From Desarmillaria ectypa (Eukaryota; Basidiomycota; Agaricomycetes; Agaricales; Physalacriaceae): DNA of 64,000 nt. A program made the position numbers and the translations under genes. Shown one piece after another: positions 13,201-24,277 of the stretch. The stretch spans positions 610,501-674,500 of the forward strand of contig JAUDYN010000011.1 of assembly GCA_030407005.1 (NCBI GenBank), given 5' to 3'. How positions within the stretch are numbered: position 1 is the stretch's first letter; the number at the start of each line of letters is the position of its first letter. A model generated the notes under the pieces. The model worked only from the letters and a program-made list of their open reading frames with translations. It ran no database searches and was not told the origin of the DNA.

Positions 13201-14087
13201 TATAAATATCATCTGGGTATAGAGTATATTGGTAAGGATTTCTTGGCTAGTCACAAATAATGGTGAATAATCACACAATAGTCAGTCTAGTCTGTTTTCT
13301 TTTCAAATATTTGGTCTAAAGACTCCACAGTTGGTCTTTTCACACCCTTGGCACAACTACATGCCCTAGTAATGTGGTTATATGAATATCTGGATATTGG
13401 TACCTGTAACAGCTATCTGATCATAATCGAGGGTGCAGTCCAGCTTCACTAGTACTGATCATAAGAGATCTATATTGAAATAGTCAGATCTGGGCTCAAG
13501 GTTAATCCATTCCTAATTTGTTTCTAAGTCCTGTTTCAAGATTGCCATGTGACTAGTTATCCTGACTTAGGCGTTTATGCCCAGTCTGGGCTGCTAGTGA
13601 CAGAACTTGATGAGATCTGTGTACTCTGCTCCTGGTTTTTGTGTGCTAGTAGCATCCTTCATTTGCTAGTGGCTGTATTTTACTTAGTCCTGCTAGCATT
13701 CGAGTTACTAGTCTGGCTGGCTGGTAGATTTAACCCACTAATAGTGTTGCATCTAAGTCCTGGCTCTACCAGTTGCTTACTGCTTTTAACTATCAGCTCG
13801 AAGCCTCAGCTATAGTCCTCTATGTATCACTAGTATAGGATAGATGTGCAATAGTATTGTTACAAAATCGCAAAATCTAGGTGTGAATGCATAGATGGCA
13901 TATCACCGGAGTAGAACTGCCCACACATTATGGGTGTGGGCAGATGAGGGCCTAGGACTTGGGGGCCTCTCAGAAGCCATGCTCCCCTCAGAGGAGGAGG
14001 CAATTGTAAATCTTGCCCGGGGATGAACGAGTGGTAGCGCCTCTCATTCTCCCAGTTGGGCAGCAGGTAGCTCCTGGGGAAGGACAT
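10276..14087 (-). pseudogene. Element A gag (capsid and zinc knuckle), split by R1
   Basis: The capsid/nucleocapsid part runs 11565-10276 with DWWVYKRPKYWV, FQKLEEEAKL-type blocks and one CCHC knuckle (CFRCNEKGHLSKNC, about 10420-10380). The same frame is traceable upstream through YGGWRW and SAPPLGIYFQG blocks and, across the R1 insertion, to an ATG at 14085-14087 (MSFPRSYLL). Removing R1 with one 4-bp target copy (1364 bp) keeps the frame. Stops are few: TGA mostly, plus a TAG near 11933. Upstream of about 11900 a second frame is also conserved, so the true Gag start is uncertain. Gag would package element RNA into particles. Confidence 0.7.
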
Positions 14088-14280
14088 GGTCCAGGTGCCT
14101 AGAGGGTCATGGTGGTGGTGCAGGTCGTCGGGCTCACCTTTGTTGGAGCAAAGCCCAGAGTTCTTCCTTATAAAGTAATATGGCAAGGACCATGAAAAAA
14201 GTCAAAAGTATGGCACCACTGATAGTGACACCAAGGGAAATGGTTCGGGGTTCTTGTTGGTTGTTTTCTTCTTCAGGCAT
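11792..14280 (-). other. Element A accessory reading frame overlapping 5' gag region
   Basis: In the phase of the membrane microprotein, and continuous across R1 when R1 and one target copy are removed, lies a conserved frame. It includes LGE-stop-EALPLV, AVLLRYRME, QEYV, MDHNHPYSLWG, then SSLPIIEISDDESD and FIWLNLSEIDRRIF, ending with TGA at 11792-11794 after a helical WRLEMVREE. The equivalent frame in element E differs mainly at its third codon positions around the IEISDDESD block, indicating protein-level constraint. How it is initiated is unknown, since a stop follows the membrane segment. Confidence 0.5.
12546..13905 (+). mobile_element. R1 copy 1: 1.36-kb TG..CA element (solo-LTR-like)
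   Basis: Begins TGATGTGCTTGG and ends GATGGCATATCA. The termini form an imperfect 8-bp inverted repeat (TGATGTGC/GCATATCA). Flanked by CTGG (12542-12545) and CCGG (13906-13909), a 4-bp target duplication with one transition. A TATATA-containing stretch (about 13183) could be a promoter. It interrupts element A, so it is younger than A. No gag or pol is present in any of the four copies, so it is either a long solo LTR of an unseen retrotransposon or a non-autonomous element. Confidence 0.75.
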
Positions 14281-14331
14281 GAAGAAGTGCTTCTTTATGG
14301 CTAGTGTTAGAGAAGCAGGGGAATCTTTCAA
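14134..14331 (-). CDS. Element A membrane microprotein (conserved leader ORF)
   Basis: 65 codons from the first ATG, or 48 from the second ATG at 14280 (MPEEENNQQEPRT), which aligns with starts in the other elements. A short polar N-terminus is followed by one hydrophobic span, VTISGAILLTFFMVLAILLY, then a charged tail KEELWALLQQR and TGA. It lies between the PBS and the MSFPRS frame (46 nt gap). Homologous ORFs are found at 20236-20367 (B), 23688-23828 (C), 36847-36972 (D), 38255-38407 (E) and 57606-57728 (F). It is predicted to be a single-pass membrane protein. Family unknown to me; function not assigned. Confidence 0.7.
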   Translation of the reverse strand: MKDSPASLTLAIKKHFFMPEEENNQQEPRTISLGVTISGAILLTFFMVLAILLYKEELWALLQQR

Positions 14332-14335
14332 CTAA

Positions 14336-14757
14336 TGTTAGGTACCACCTTGGGCATGTGACTTGGGACGTCAGCTGATCCCTCTGGGCTGTTACGCATT
14401 CAAACAGTTACACAATAAGAGAGATAGAAGCTTTCAGTCTTTGATGTAGTGTGAGTAAGAAGTATATGATTTAAGTTTAGTCGAAAGATAGAGTACAATG
14501 GTGTAGTCTACTCTGTTTATATACTGTAAGTACAGCATTATATTTAGATGAAATGCTAAAGTCTATGCATGAACGGTGTCGAAGTAGGATAGTCTGGAAG
14601 GATCATACAACCAATAGAAAGTGTCTGGGATGACAGACAGTGAGAACGAGGGTAGGTATCAGTGAGTAGCTGGATACAAGTTGGAATTGTTGCTAGATTA
14701 GATGGATGAGTCATCAATATGACTTGGATAAGATAAGATAATGGAAAAATCATAACA
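14336..14757 (-). repeat. Element A 5' LTR
   Basis: 422 bp, plus-strand TGTTAGGTACC...AATCATAACA, paired with 4893-5314. On the minus strand it has a TATATA-type box and the R segment TATCTTTCGACTAA. Inside the element, at 14335 downwards, the PBS reads TTAGTTGAAAGAT, complementary to that segment except at the CpG. A U5 hairpin (CTGTT/AACAG, 14389-14407) is conserved in position with the other LTRs. Confidence 0.95.
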
Positions 14758-14762
14758 GAAGA

Positions 14763-17700
14763 ATAAAGTGGTATTCAGCCAACTCTGTAATCCATCAAGC
14801 TTGTTGTCAATTTAGCTTCTGAGGTTTCTGGAAATACTGGAGATTCTGGTGGTCTGTCCAGATTTTGATTGTCTCTTTGGCCCCCATGAGATAATGATGC
14901 CATTCTTCTAAGGCTAACATGATTGCCAGCAATTCTTTATTGTAGATTTCATAATTGTGTTCAGTGACAGTCAATGCTTTAGACATGAAGGTGACAGGCC
15001 TCTATTTGCCATTCTGTTCTTGGCTTAGAACAGTGCCAATAGCTCTATCACTAGAGTCTGTCTCTACTCAGAATTTTCCTTCATCCGAGGGAATAGTTAG
15101 AACAATATTTGTGGTCATCATCTTCTTGAGTTGTGAGAATGCTTGTTCTTGTTCTATTCCCTAGATCCAGTCTACTTTCCTGGTTAGCTGGGTTAGGGGT
15201 CATATGATCTTGGAGTAGTTATGTATGAACTTTCGATAAAAATTTGTAAATCCTAAGAAGGATTGGAGCTCCTTTTTCTTCATCAGAGTGGGCTATTCTG
15301 CAATTCCCACAACCTTGACTGGGTCCATTTGGATCGAGTCTTCACTGATGATAACTCTGAGATATTCAGTTTTGAGTACTTCAAATTCGCATTTTTCTGC
15401 TTTGAGGAACAACTTGTTTTCTGATAAGTATTGGAGAACTTGACAGATGATAGTTCAGTGTTCAGAAAGGGATTTGGTGAAAATAAGAATATCATTCAGA
15501 TAGATGGTTACTTTTTCCTCAGCAATCAGGTCTTTGAAAATGTTGTTCATCATCCACTAGAAGGTGGCTGGTGAATTAGTGAGACCAAAGAACATAACTA
15601 TAGGCTCAAAGAGTCCTTGATTAGTTCTAAACATGGCTTTTTCTTTGTCTCCTTCTCGAATTTATACATTGTTGTATCCCCAGCAAACATCCAACTTGGA
15701 GAAGTATTTTGCTCCATGTAACTTGTTGATGAGATTGGAGATCAAGGGGAGTGGATAATGGTTTTTAATCATCATTTTGTTTAATTTGTGATAATCTTGA
15801 ACAGGTCATAAGGAGCCATCCTTTTTCTTAACAAAGAAGAAAGGAGAGGTGAAGGGAGATTTAGAGGGATGAATGCATCCTGAGTCAAGGTTTTTGTCAA
15901 GAAACTTGTCAAGTTATTCTTGCTCATTTCAGTTGAGTGGATAGACTTTGCAGTCTAATGTGGATTTGGCATTGGGGATTAGCTCAATAGCATGATCCCA
16001 GGGTTTTCAGTCTGGTAGTTCATCAAAGCTTTCTTTAGAGAATAAATCTCTAAAGCTCTGATACTGAGGAGGCACAAGCTCCTCAAAGGTCTTCTTCAGT
16101 TTTTCTGCATTTGCAGCTGCTGCCAATTTGTTAGCATGGTGTATGGCTCATAGTATAATTTCTTCTTGTACATTGACTGCAAGAATTATTTTGCCTTCTT
16201 CCAATTCTTCATCCCCACTGGTCTTCATCATCTGTATCGAGAAGAGTGAAATGATTTTTTATGCAATGACATTGTCTGAATAACATTGATCCTGTTTTCC
16301 AGTTAATCAGTGGATTATGGTGTTTAAGCCAGTCATGGCCCAAATACACCATTTTGGAGCCTAGGTCCATGACTGCAAGATCAATTCATTTGACATGGTC
16401 TCCGATTGTCATTTAGAGTTCCACAAATTTGGTAATGTTGCCTGTCTTATTATGGGTTCTATCTGTGTTGTAGATGGGGATTAGGGCAGCAGTTTTTTGG
16501 GTATCCAACTGGTGTTATTGGACATAGTTTCAGTTGATAGAGCTGCCAGTGCAGCCACTATCCAACAATGCATGGGTTGTCAGCATTTTCTTTCCAGTAC
16601 AGGGAGCAAGTTGTACATCCACCAGAAAGTCCCAACTAGAACTTTTGGTACCACTGATATACTGGATTGGTTTGCAGAGTTTGTAGAGTCATTCTTGCAC
16701 TGAATCTTCTTCAGTTTTCAGGCTTTGTGCAAGCTTGTCAGTGATTTCTCTAAGTCATTTGAGATGAACCCAGGTGGAAAGAACAGCTTTAGCAATGGCT
16801 AAATTCTTAGCAGTACAAATGACATGTAGAGTCCAGTCGACTCCAAAGGGTTTGTACCATATGTGATTGAGTACTCTCATGACTGGCAGGATTTCAGGAA
16901 TTCCTTGTTAGATGGGCTTTTGGGTGTCAGAGTTCTGGCTTTAGACTGTTTCACCTTCCATTGTAGAAAGGCCATGTTGTCCTCTTTGTTAGGTACTTCT
17001 ATGATGGTAGTGGTTCTGCTAGAATACCCCTTTTTTACCACCTGGGTGCTAGTGGGTTCCCGAGTGTGAGATATCCCCTGTTCATCAGCTAGCACTATCT
17101 CTGATGGGATTTGAGCAGCTTCCCCATCCTCTCTGAAGGTATCAGCTGGTGAAGTCAGCATTTGTTCCATGCTGTCAGAGTTAGGATCTATTGGTGCCAA
17201 CAGCTCTACCTTCCCCTTCTCTGTCAGATCTAGTGGTTGGCTGCAGGACCCTTGGTCAGTGCGACTATTGCACACATTATTTGGACATATAGTGATGATC
17301 CTGCCTTTCATGTCACTATCAGCTGCCAGGGGTGAAGTGGGCTGGGAGTTGTCATTTTGATCCTGGGTCCTCAGTTTTCGGCCTTGGTGGGTGCTTGTTT
17401 CCCCCACCAACCCTGGTGAGATTTGTTCTGGATTTGGCTTCCTAAATGGGGGTGCTGGGGTGTTTGGCTTCAGAGGTCTGAGGATGTCCTATCTACTGAC
17501 CCCTGTCTGCAGTTTTATCTGTGTATCTGATGAGATCTGCTGAGCAGTCTTGTTGGACTTTGTGGCAGTGCTGGCACCACCCGGCAAATCCTGTGCCTCA
17601 TCAGGGGCTTGGGATTTACTATAGATAATTGTGTCAGTGTCTTATAGGAGCATGATATACCTATTTGTGTTCAATTCTTTGGTGTTCTTTGGCTTCAAGA

Positions 17701-17829
17701 TTTGTGAGAAATTCATATATTTATGTATATTTAAATATCCTATATTGAGTAAATAAGTCCAACCTATGGAAACCAAGGACTCACTAATGGAGGATTTAGT
17801 TAAGCAAGGGAAATCAAACCCTTGTTGAC
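14763..17829 (-). pseudogene. Element B pol 5' part: protease, RT, RNase H
   Basis: Minus-strand continuation of the pol cut by element A. The polyprotein N-terminal region is about 17800-16700, protease about 16620-16400 (retaining a degraded DSG-like segment near 16555), RT about 16250-15200 with box YLND at about 15505-15515, and RNase H about 15130-14763. The frame meets the integrase part at 4887 when A is removed. Many stops and small indels. Same domain order and spacing as elements A, D and E. Confidence 0.8.
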
Positions 17830-20177
17830 CTATTCTTTTGCCTCCTCAATCTTGGCTATAGGTGGCACCACTTCATTAGTGGGCCCTACTGACCAAATAT
17901 CCTTAAAGTCCTTTCTCTTAGGACAGTCCTTGGCCATGTGACCTTTTTTATCATATCAGAAACATCTCCTCTTAGTCTTTCATCAATCAATTTCCATAGG
18001 CTTACCCATTTCTCCATATGTCATCCATCAGTCTATCCCAGCATCCTGACTGACTCCTGCATTCACAGTCAGCTTTAGAGTCAAGGAACTTATTGCCCCA
18101 GCAGTAGCTTTACTGCTGGGATGCTGTTGTGAGAGATTGGGATGGGAGTCCTTCTTTTGCCCATTCTGGGGAATGCCTGACATTTGGTTGAAGACCTATT
18201 TCCTTTGGTGTTTCTCATACATTCATGAGATCTGCTCCTTCTACTTTGGATACATGTGCAGGATATTGACACCCATATTAGAGATAAAAGTCATGTAGAA
18301 GATTGGTACTCCCAGATGAATGGTTTTCACCATGGCACCATACTCATTTTCATCAGTCTGTCAGCCTGCCAATTTGGCTTTCTCTTTCAGTTTCTGGAAG
18401 TAGTGGGAGATGAGCTGCATTCTCATCTGGAGATCAAACATCCACTTTTCATGGACCTCTTCAATCGCAGGGTCTCTAAATTGTCAAGAGACCATGTTGA
18501 TGAAGTCATCCCAAGCAGGATAATGGAAGTGGGCAATGGTGCCATCTTATGCATCACTGACCCAGAATTTAGGTCTCTTGTAGACCCACCAGTCTTTGGC
18601 AGCCCCTTCAAAGTGTGAGGTTGTGAACAGTACCAGGTGTGACAGCACCTGGAAATAGTGTCAAAACACTTCAAAGTAGGCAATGCAATCACCAATGAAG
18701 TGTTCAATATCATTGTGATCCCCTTTGAATGACTTAGGAGGTTGCACAAGAACAGGTTTGATCCCTAGGTAAGGGACATTGTCAGGCATATTTCTGATGG
18801 GATTGAGTATAAGGTCAGGGAGTCCCTTTCCTGGCAGCAGTCTTGGGATCAAAAATTAATCCAGCTGTGGACCAGGGTAGCCTCTTGGGGACTCTGTGGG
18901 CCTCCCACACTCCAGCTCTTTTCCTTTGTCATTTTCACTGAGATACTCTGCCATCAGCTTCTAGGCAGCTTTCTCTCTGGTGAGTTCCTCATACATCTCC
19001 TGGATACATAGTTCCTTTTTGGCTAGCATAGCCCTTGTTCGCTGCTGAAGTTCTTCTGCCATTTTTGATAATGAGGATGATCCTGCAGTGGCAGAACCTG
19101 TAGAGATCATGTCAGGCTCAGGTTCTTCTCCTGTGCCTGTGAATAAAAGGCCACCACTCTGGTAGGGGTGGTAACCTTGTTGATGTGCCTAACTGTGTGA
19201 TGGTGAGTCGGACAAGAGTCATAATCTTATGGCTAAAGTGTTGAGAGGGTAGTTGGGATAATTCATATATTGGGGCTGAGAATATCCCAACCTGCCATAG
19301 TGTCCATAGTCATATGTATCAAACCTGGACATCCTCTCCATTTTCCTCCCTTCTGGCAAGTTCCAATTGCTAAAGTTGTCAAAGGGCATGACTCAGAGCC
19401 TATTGTTCTGCTGCCATCCTAGGGTAAAGCCTAGGTACCAGATCTCCTAATATGGGATGGTATAGCTCCCTGTTCCAGTTGGCATATATCCAGGCTTGAA
19501 TGGTGGCACCCCAATTGGGGTCACCTCTGTTGAGTGCAAGCCACTCATCTATGTCAGGCTGAATTTCTGGCCATTCCATCCTATGTTCAACATCAGTTCT
19601 TCTAATCTCCCAGATGATTGCTGTGATGGGACTGAGTATCTCCTGATCAATGTTGGTGAGTTCTGGCCAGGTTCACTCTGGTCTATTGGCATTGAATGGA
19701 CTGTTGGGAGAAAGGGAAGTGGTTGTGGTCGCAGTGTTTGATTCTTCATTGGAGTTGCTGGAGAGTTCAATAATGGGAAGTGAGGAGGATGAATTGGTTC
19801 CTCCTTGAGGCCAGGAGCCTCATTCTCTAGCCCAGGGTCCATATGGGTGGTTCTGGTCCATCTCTGGGTGATCAGAGTGATGGATTCCAGAATAAGATTG
19901 GGCTGAGATAGGGGCATAGGGACACTTGTGAGCAGTATATGGGGGAGGGGGGGGGGGGGGTCCTCGATCTCAGCCTGTATATACCTTGCATATTCCTGAA
20001 TGAGGGTGAGGGTGGTTTATTCCAGCCAGTTGTTCAAGGGGCCTGAGGTTAGGGTCCTCCTGTTATTGGTGGTCTCCTCAAAGGAGGAGACAGTTGAGAA
20101 GTGAACTTGGGGATGAGAGAGTATCTTCTCTTCCTTTGGTCCCAGTTGGACAGAGGAAGGCCTCCTGGAAAGGCCAT
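17830..20177 (-). pseudogene. Element B gag and overlapping accessory frames
   Basis: Minus strand. The capsid part is about 18900-18100 (HFEGAAKDWWVYKRPKFWV-like block near 18600-18540) and a degraded CCHC knuckle lies near 17960. Gag ends in TAG at 17830-17832, preceded by GCA-AAA-GAA. An ATG at 20175-20177 opens the conserved MAFPGG frame. The accessory frame with SSLPIIELSSNSNEES (about 19780) ends with TGA at 19319-19321, overlapping an in-frame gag ATG a few codons upstream (MERMSRF). A G tract at about 19945-19960 varies the frame. Confidence 0.65.
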
Positions 20178-20235
20178 AGTCAGGGTATTAGAGTGGTTGG
20201 AGTGGGATTTGTGAGCAATAGGGTCACCACTCTTG

Positions 20236-20367
20236 TCAGAGAAGGGTGTGGATTTCTTCTTCATATATTAGTATGAAGAAGGCAGTAACAAGGATGAGTA
20301 GAGTAGTGCCACCAATTGTGACACTGAGAGTAATGGTTTTCTGGTTTTGTCAGTTTTCTTTAGGCAT
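20236..20367 (-). pseudogene. Element B membrane microprotein ORF
   Basis: Reads MPKEN-stop-QNQKTITL, then the hydrophobic span VTIGGTTLLILVTAFFILIY, EEEIHTLL and TGA. It aligns with the microproteins of A, D and E and sits in the same place, 58 nt before the MAFPGG ATG. One TGA in the N-terminal part makes this copy a pseudogene. Confidence 0.6.
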
Positions 20368-20421
20368 GTACTTCTTTTTACAGCTGGCATATAAGAAGCA
20401 GTAAAGATATCTTTTGACTAA

Positions 20422-20809
20422 TGTTACGACTCTGTTCTAGCATGTAGTCTTAGGACATTGAGTCACTCTGGGGCTGTCTCACATTTGGATAATCACCTAT
20501 AAACAAGAGGACTGCTAGTCTTTATAAAAGTGCAGTAGAAGATATATGGATTAAGTTTAGTTGAAAGATAGAGAGTATATACAAAAACTACTCTACTTAT
20601 ATACTGAAAGTATGAGGCTAATAATAGCTGAAACAGTATGGTACATATGTGAGACTAGAGGGAGTCAGATGACTGTGGTCTAGTAACAACAAGGTGTTTA
20701 GGAATAGATGGAGTCCTTATAGATCAATAAGACTGAGAGTGTGTGAATGGTTATATAGATGGAATGCATTCTGTTATGGAAATGATTAGATAATGGAAAA
20801 ATTGTAACA
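20422..20809 (-). repeat. Element B 5' LTR
   Basis: 388 bp, TGTTACGACTC...AATTGTAACA on the plus strand. Equal in length to 2394-2781. The PBS at 20407-20421 (plus sense ATATCTTTTGACTAA) matches the LTR R segment CTATCTTTCAACTAA at 12 of 14 positions. The two mismatches are the TG/CA products of one ancestral CpG. Confidence 0.9.
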
Positions 20810-20814
20810 AGAGT

Positions 20815-23660
20815 TCCACAAATTTGGTGATGTCATCTGCCTTGTTGTGGGTTCTATCTGTATTGTATATAGGGATTGGGGCAGCAGCTTGTCAAGTGTT
20901 CAACTGGTGTTGTTGGATGTATGTTCAGTTGATAGAGCTGCCAGTGCAACCACTATCCAATAGTGTCCTTATCATCATAGCCTTCTTCCTCATACAAGGG
21001 GCAAGTTATATATCCACCATGAAGTCTCTTTTTGAGCTCTTGGTTTCTTAGATATATCGAATTGGTTTATGAAGTTCATAGGGCCACTCTTGAGCTTGGC
21101 TCTCTCCAGTTTGTAAGCTTGTTATAAGCTCATCAGTGATTTCTCCAAATTGTTTGGGGTAAACCCACATAGAGAGAGCAGCTTTGGCAACTGCCAAGTT
21201 CTTTGTGATGTGAATAGCACATAAAGTCCAATTGACTCCAAATGGCTTGTACCACACATGATTGGATATCCCCTTGTTAGGCAGAGTTTCAGGTTTTAAT
21301 ATCAGATTTGTTGGTTTGGACTATCATGCTTTCCATTATAGGAAAGCTGTGTTGTCCTTTTTATTGGGTACTTCAATGATAGTGACTCTGTGAAAGTGCC
21401 CCCTCTTTACCATCTGGGCATTAGTCATTCCTCTCTGTTCATCAGCTATCACTGCTACCAATAAGGTTAGAGTAGCAGCGCTGCTGTCTCTGAAGGTGTC
21501 AACTGGTGAAGTCAGCATTTGGCATTGGGCTCCACCTACTTGCCCCAGTCTATGATGTTATCTGTATATTTGGTAGACTCAGAGAGTCTGGTGAACTTTG
21601 TGTGGTGCTAGCATCACCTGGCAGAACCCACACTTCATTGAAGGGGTGGGATTTACTATAGATAGTCATATCAGTACACTCTCAGAGTGCATTGTATTAG
21701 TTTGTCAATTCTTTCAGTGTATTTAGTATCAGAATCTGAAATAAAGTTATATTTTTTTGTGTATTTAAAGGTTCTAATGCATGTATATAAGTCTGACCTA
21801 TGAAAACTGAGGACTCACCACTGGAGGCTTTAGCTATGTAAGAGGAATCAAACCCTTGACAGCTTAATCTTTTGCCTCTTCAATCTTGGCCATAGTACTT
21901 TCCACTATATTAGCTGTACCTACTGACTGAATGTCTTTGAAATCTCTTTTCTTAGGGCAATCTTTGGCCATGTGGCCCTTCTCATTGCAGTGGAAGGATC
22001 TTCGGCCTTTTGTCAGTCTACTTCCATCAGCTGTTCCAACCTCCCATATGTTGTCTATCAGCCTGTTAAGGTATTCTGACTGGGACCTATATTGGCCATC
22101 AGCTTTGGAGCCGAGCCACTTGTCACCCCAACAGTGGCTTTGCTGTTGGGTTGAGGTTGGGGGGGGGAGGCAGGAGTCCTTCTTCTGACTCTCTTGCAGT
22201 ATTTTGGTAGTTTGGTCAAAGACCCATTTCTGCTGTCACTCTTTGTACATCCAGAGGATGCATTCCTTTCATTCCAGATATATGCAAAGGATGTTAATGC
22301 CTATATTGGAGATGAAGATCATATAGGAAGATAGTACTCCTAAATGTACAGCCTTCATCATAGTGCTGCATTCTTGCTCATTGGTTCACTGACCCCTCAA
22401 CTTGGCTTCTTCTTTCAGCTTCTGAAAGTAGTAGGAAGCTGGTTGGGTTCCCATTCATAGGTCAAACATGTATTTTTTGTAGACCTCCTTGATTGTAGGG
22501 TCCCTTCTCCAGGGATAGTCTCAGAATTGAGAATTGATCTGGCCTTCCTATTGAGGTGCATACAGGTTTAGCAGGTCTTCTGCACTCAGGCTTCTTTTCC
22601 TTGTCCTTGAGGTGCCAAACTGTGGCATAAACTGCTTTGGTGGCTTCTGCCTCTGCAAGTTCTTGATGAATCTTCTTGATTCATCATTCTTGTTTAGCTA
22701 GTTTGTCCTCTGTTCTTCTGCTGATGGCTGTAGTGTTTCTGCAGGTGTGGAACTTGGTCCAGAGTCTTTTCCTGCACCTGCAAATAGAATGCTGTCACCC
22801 TAATAGTGGTGGTAATCAGGTTGATGGGCTCAGTTAATAGGCAGCAAGTCTGGAAGGGATTGTAGCTGTTGAGCTAGAGTGTTAGGAGGATAGTGGCTGT
22901 ATGACATATATTGGGGCTGGAATGATTCCAGCCCAGCATAATATCCTGCAGAGTATATAAAATTATCAAAATTAGCCCTCAGGCCTCTTCTCTTCTGGTT
23001 GATTGGCCTTCTTTTTGGCCAACTCCTGAAGGGTGCACTCCAGTTCACACTGCTCCTCTGCTATCTGGAGGCATAATCTGGGTGCCAAGTCCCCAAAGAG
23101 AGTCAGATTAATGTCTGAGAGCTCAGGCCACTCATAATCAGCCCCATTGGGATTGAAGAGGCTGTCAGAGGTAAGGGGAGTGGTCAGGGCTTCAGAATTA
23201 TCAGAGTTGTCAAAGACTTCAACAAGGGGGAGGAAGGATGAGGAGTTAGACTCTGTTTCTCTGCTGGACCAAGAGCCTCACTCTTGGGTAATGATGGCCC
23301 AGAGGCCATATGGATAGTTTTAGGAATAGAGTATGTCTATTCCAAGATCATTTGGGTGTCAAACTCTGTTATGGATTGAACAAGGTAGAGTATAGGGGGG
23401 GTGGCAGGAGTTTATAGGAGATTCTGAATATATCTCATATGTTTCTCACATATTTTTGGGTGGCAGTGGGTCATTCCACCCAGTTGTTGGAGAAAGGGGT
23501 TGAGGTTAGAGTCCTCCTGCACAGAGGAAACTCTTTGGAGGTGTTTGTGAAACAGACCTGGGGATGAGGGATCCCTTCTTCTTTCCTAGGTGCCAGACTT
23601 GTGATAGCCAACCTGGCAGGGGCTGGTTGCCTGGGTAAGATATATAAAGAATGTTGGGGT
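20815..23660 (-). pseudogene. Element C protease start, gag and accessory frames
   Basis: Minus strand. Protease is at 21060-20815 (continuing at 2393), and the pol N-terminal region at about 21840-21100. The gag stop TAA at 21864-21866 is preceded by GCA-AAA-GAT. A broken knuckle and capsid lie at about 22000-22500, and upstream gag contains SAGYYAGLESFQPQYMSY (about 22960-22900). The accessory frame ends in TAA at 22972-22974 after a charged helix. The MSFPGG start of the other elements appears as ATA (ISYPGNQPLPGW, about 23645). Capsid is internally deleted relative to A. Heavily decayed. Confidence 0.65.
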
Positions 23661-23687
23661 GGGTGAGGTAGGAGTTGGAGTTTAGAG

Positions 23688-23828
23688 TCATTGTCTCCAA
23701 TGTAAATATGCATGGATTTCTTTTTTGTATGTGAGTACAAAGAGTGCTGTGAATAATACTAATAGGAATGCACTGCTGATGGCTGTACTAAGAGCAATTG
23801 TTCATCTTTGTTCTGGTTTTTCTGGCAT
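23688..23828 (-). pseudogene. Element C membrane microprotein ORF
   Basis: MPEKPEQR-stop-TIAL, then the hydrophobic span SAFLLVLFTALFVLTY, KKEIHAYLHWRQ and TGA. Same position relative to PBS as in the other elements. One TGA, probably from CGA, precedes the membrane segment. Confidence 0.6.
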
Positions 23829-23883
23829 ATGATTGCTACTTCATGGCTTGTGATGAAGGAGTAGGTATTAATCTTTTGACTAA

Positions 23884-24277
23884 TATTAGGACCCAATCCA
23901 TATGTGATCTTGGGATCAGGTGCAACTCTTGTGCTGTCTCACATTTGGACAATCACCTGTATGGTAGAGCATGGCTTAGATCTTTAGATATAGTGGTAGA
24001 TAGTATATGTTTTAAGTTTAGTCAAAAGATAGAGAGTATACATGAAAACTACTCTACTTATATACTGAAAATGTGTAACTAATAATAGATGAAATGAACT
24101 GATGTCCATGCATGAAACAAGTTAGATTGTATGAATATAGTGTAACCATAGTGAAATGTTCAAGAATAGATAACAGTGTGGTAGAATCAATGGTGGTTAT
24201 CGATGAGTGGTAGCAATGTTGATAAGGAATAGCAATTAGATGTTGGATAAGATAAGATTATAGAAAAAATCATAACA
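23884..24277 (-). repeat. Element C 5' LTR
   Basis: 394 bp, plus sense TATTAGGACCC...AATCATAACA (terminal TG mutated to TA). PBS at 23870-23883 (ATCTTTTGACTAA) is identical over 13 nt to the R segment inside the LTR (about 24011-24024). The right flank AGAAT (24278-24282) should be the target duplication, but the left copy is outside the window. Confidence 0.85.

Larger units (their letters stand above)
4893..14757 (-). mobile_element. Element A: complete Ty3/gypsy chromovirus, innermost of the nest
   Basis: 9865 bp with LTRs 4893-5314 and 14336-14757 (422 bp each) and a perfect GAAGA target duplication. In minus-strand order: self-priming PBS, membrane microprotein, accessory frames, gag (to 10276), protease, RT, RNase H, integrase, chromodomain (to 5346), hairpin, polypurine tract, 3' LTR. 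A 1360-bp R1 element lies inside it at 12546-13905 in opposite orientation. Long frames survive, but the RT box is YLNN instead of YLDD and gag and pol carry stops, so it is not autonomous. It is the youngest insertion of the left cluster. Confidence 0.95.
2394..20809 (-). mobile_element. Element B: Ty3/gypsy chromovirus nested in C
   Basis: Bounded by two 388-bp LTRs (2394-2781 and 20422-20809). The flanking 5-mers are GGAGT (2389-2393) and AGAGT (20810-20814), a target duplication with one transition. It landed in the protease region of element C. Its pol is split at 4892/14763 by element A. Net length without A is about 8.5 kb, normal for a chromovirus. Coding content in minus-strand order: membrane microprotein, accessory frames, gag, protease, RT, RNase H, integrase, chromodomain. 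Numerous stops and small indels make it inactive. Confidence 0.9.
1..24277 (-). mobile_element. Element C: outermost Ty3/gypsy chromovirus, truncated by window edge
   Basis: This is the oldest of three nested minus-strand elements. Its 5' LTR is 23884-24277, and its body runs leftward through accessory ORFs, gag and protease (23883-20810), is interrupted by element B, and resumes at 2393 with RT, RNase H and integrase, leaving the window at base 1. Joining 2393 to 20815 restores a protease sequence colinear with elements A and E. Only the 3' end (chromodomain and 3' LTR) is missing, because it lies outside the window. Stops and frame breaks are everywhere and the LTR begins TA instead of TG. 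It is certainly non-autonomous now. Confidence 0.85.

Noticed and set aside
13549..13815. An 88-codon hydrophobic open frame recurring in R1 copies 1, 2 and 4
   Set aside because: It recurs because the DNA repeat recurs; copy 2 differs by a frame change near its end, there is no excess of synonymous change visible, and copy 3 lacks it. Treated as non-coding until tested.
19940..19962. G homopolymer as a regulatory G-quadruplex
   Set aside because: A single long G run in a decayed proline-codon tract; more likely slippage and a cause of frame ambiguity.
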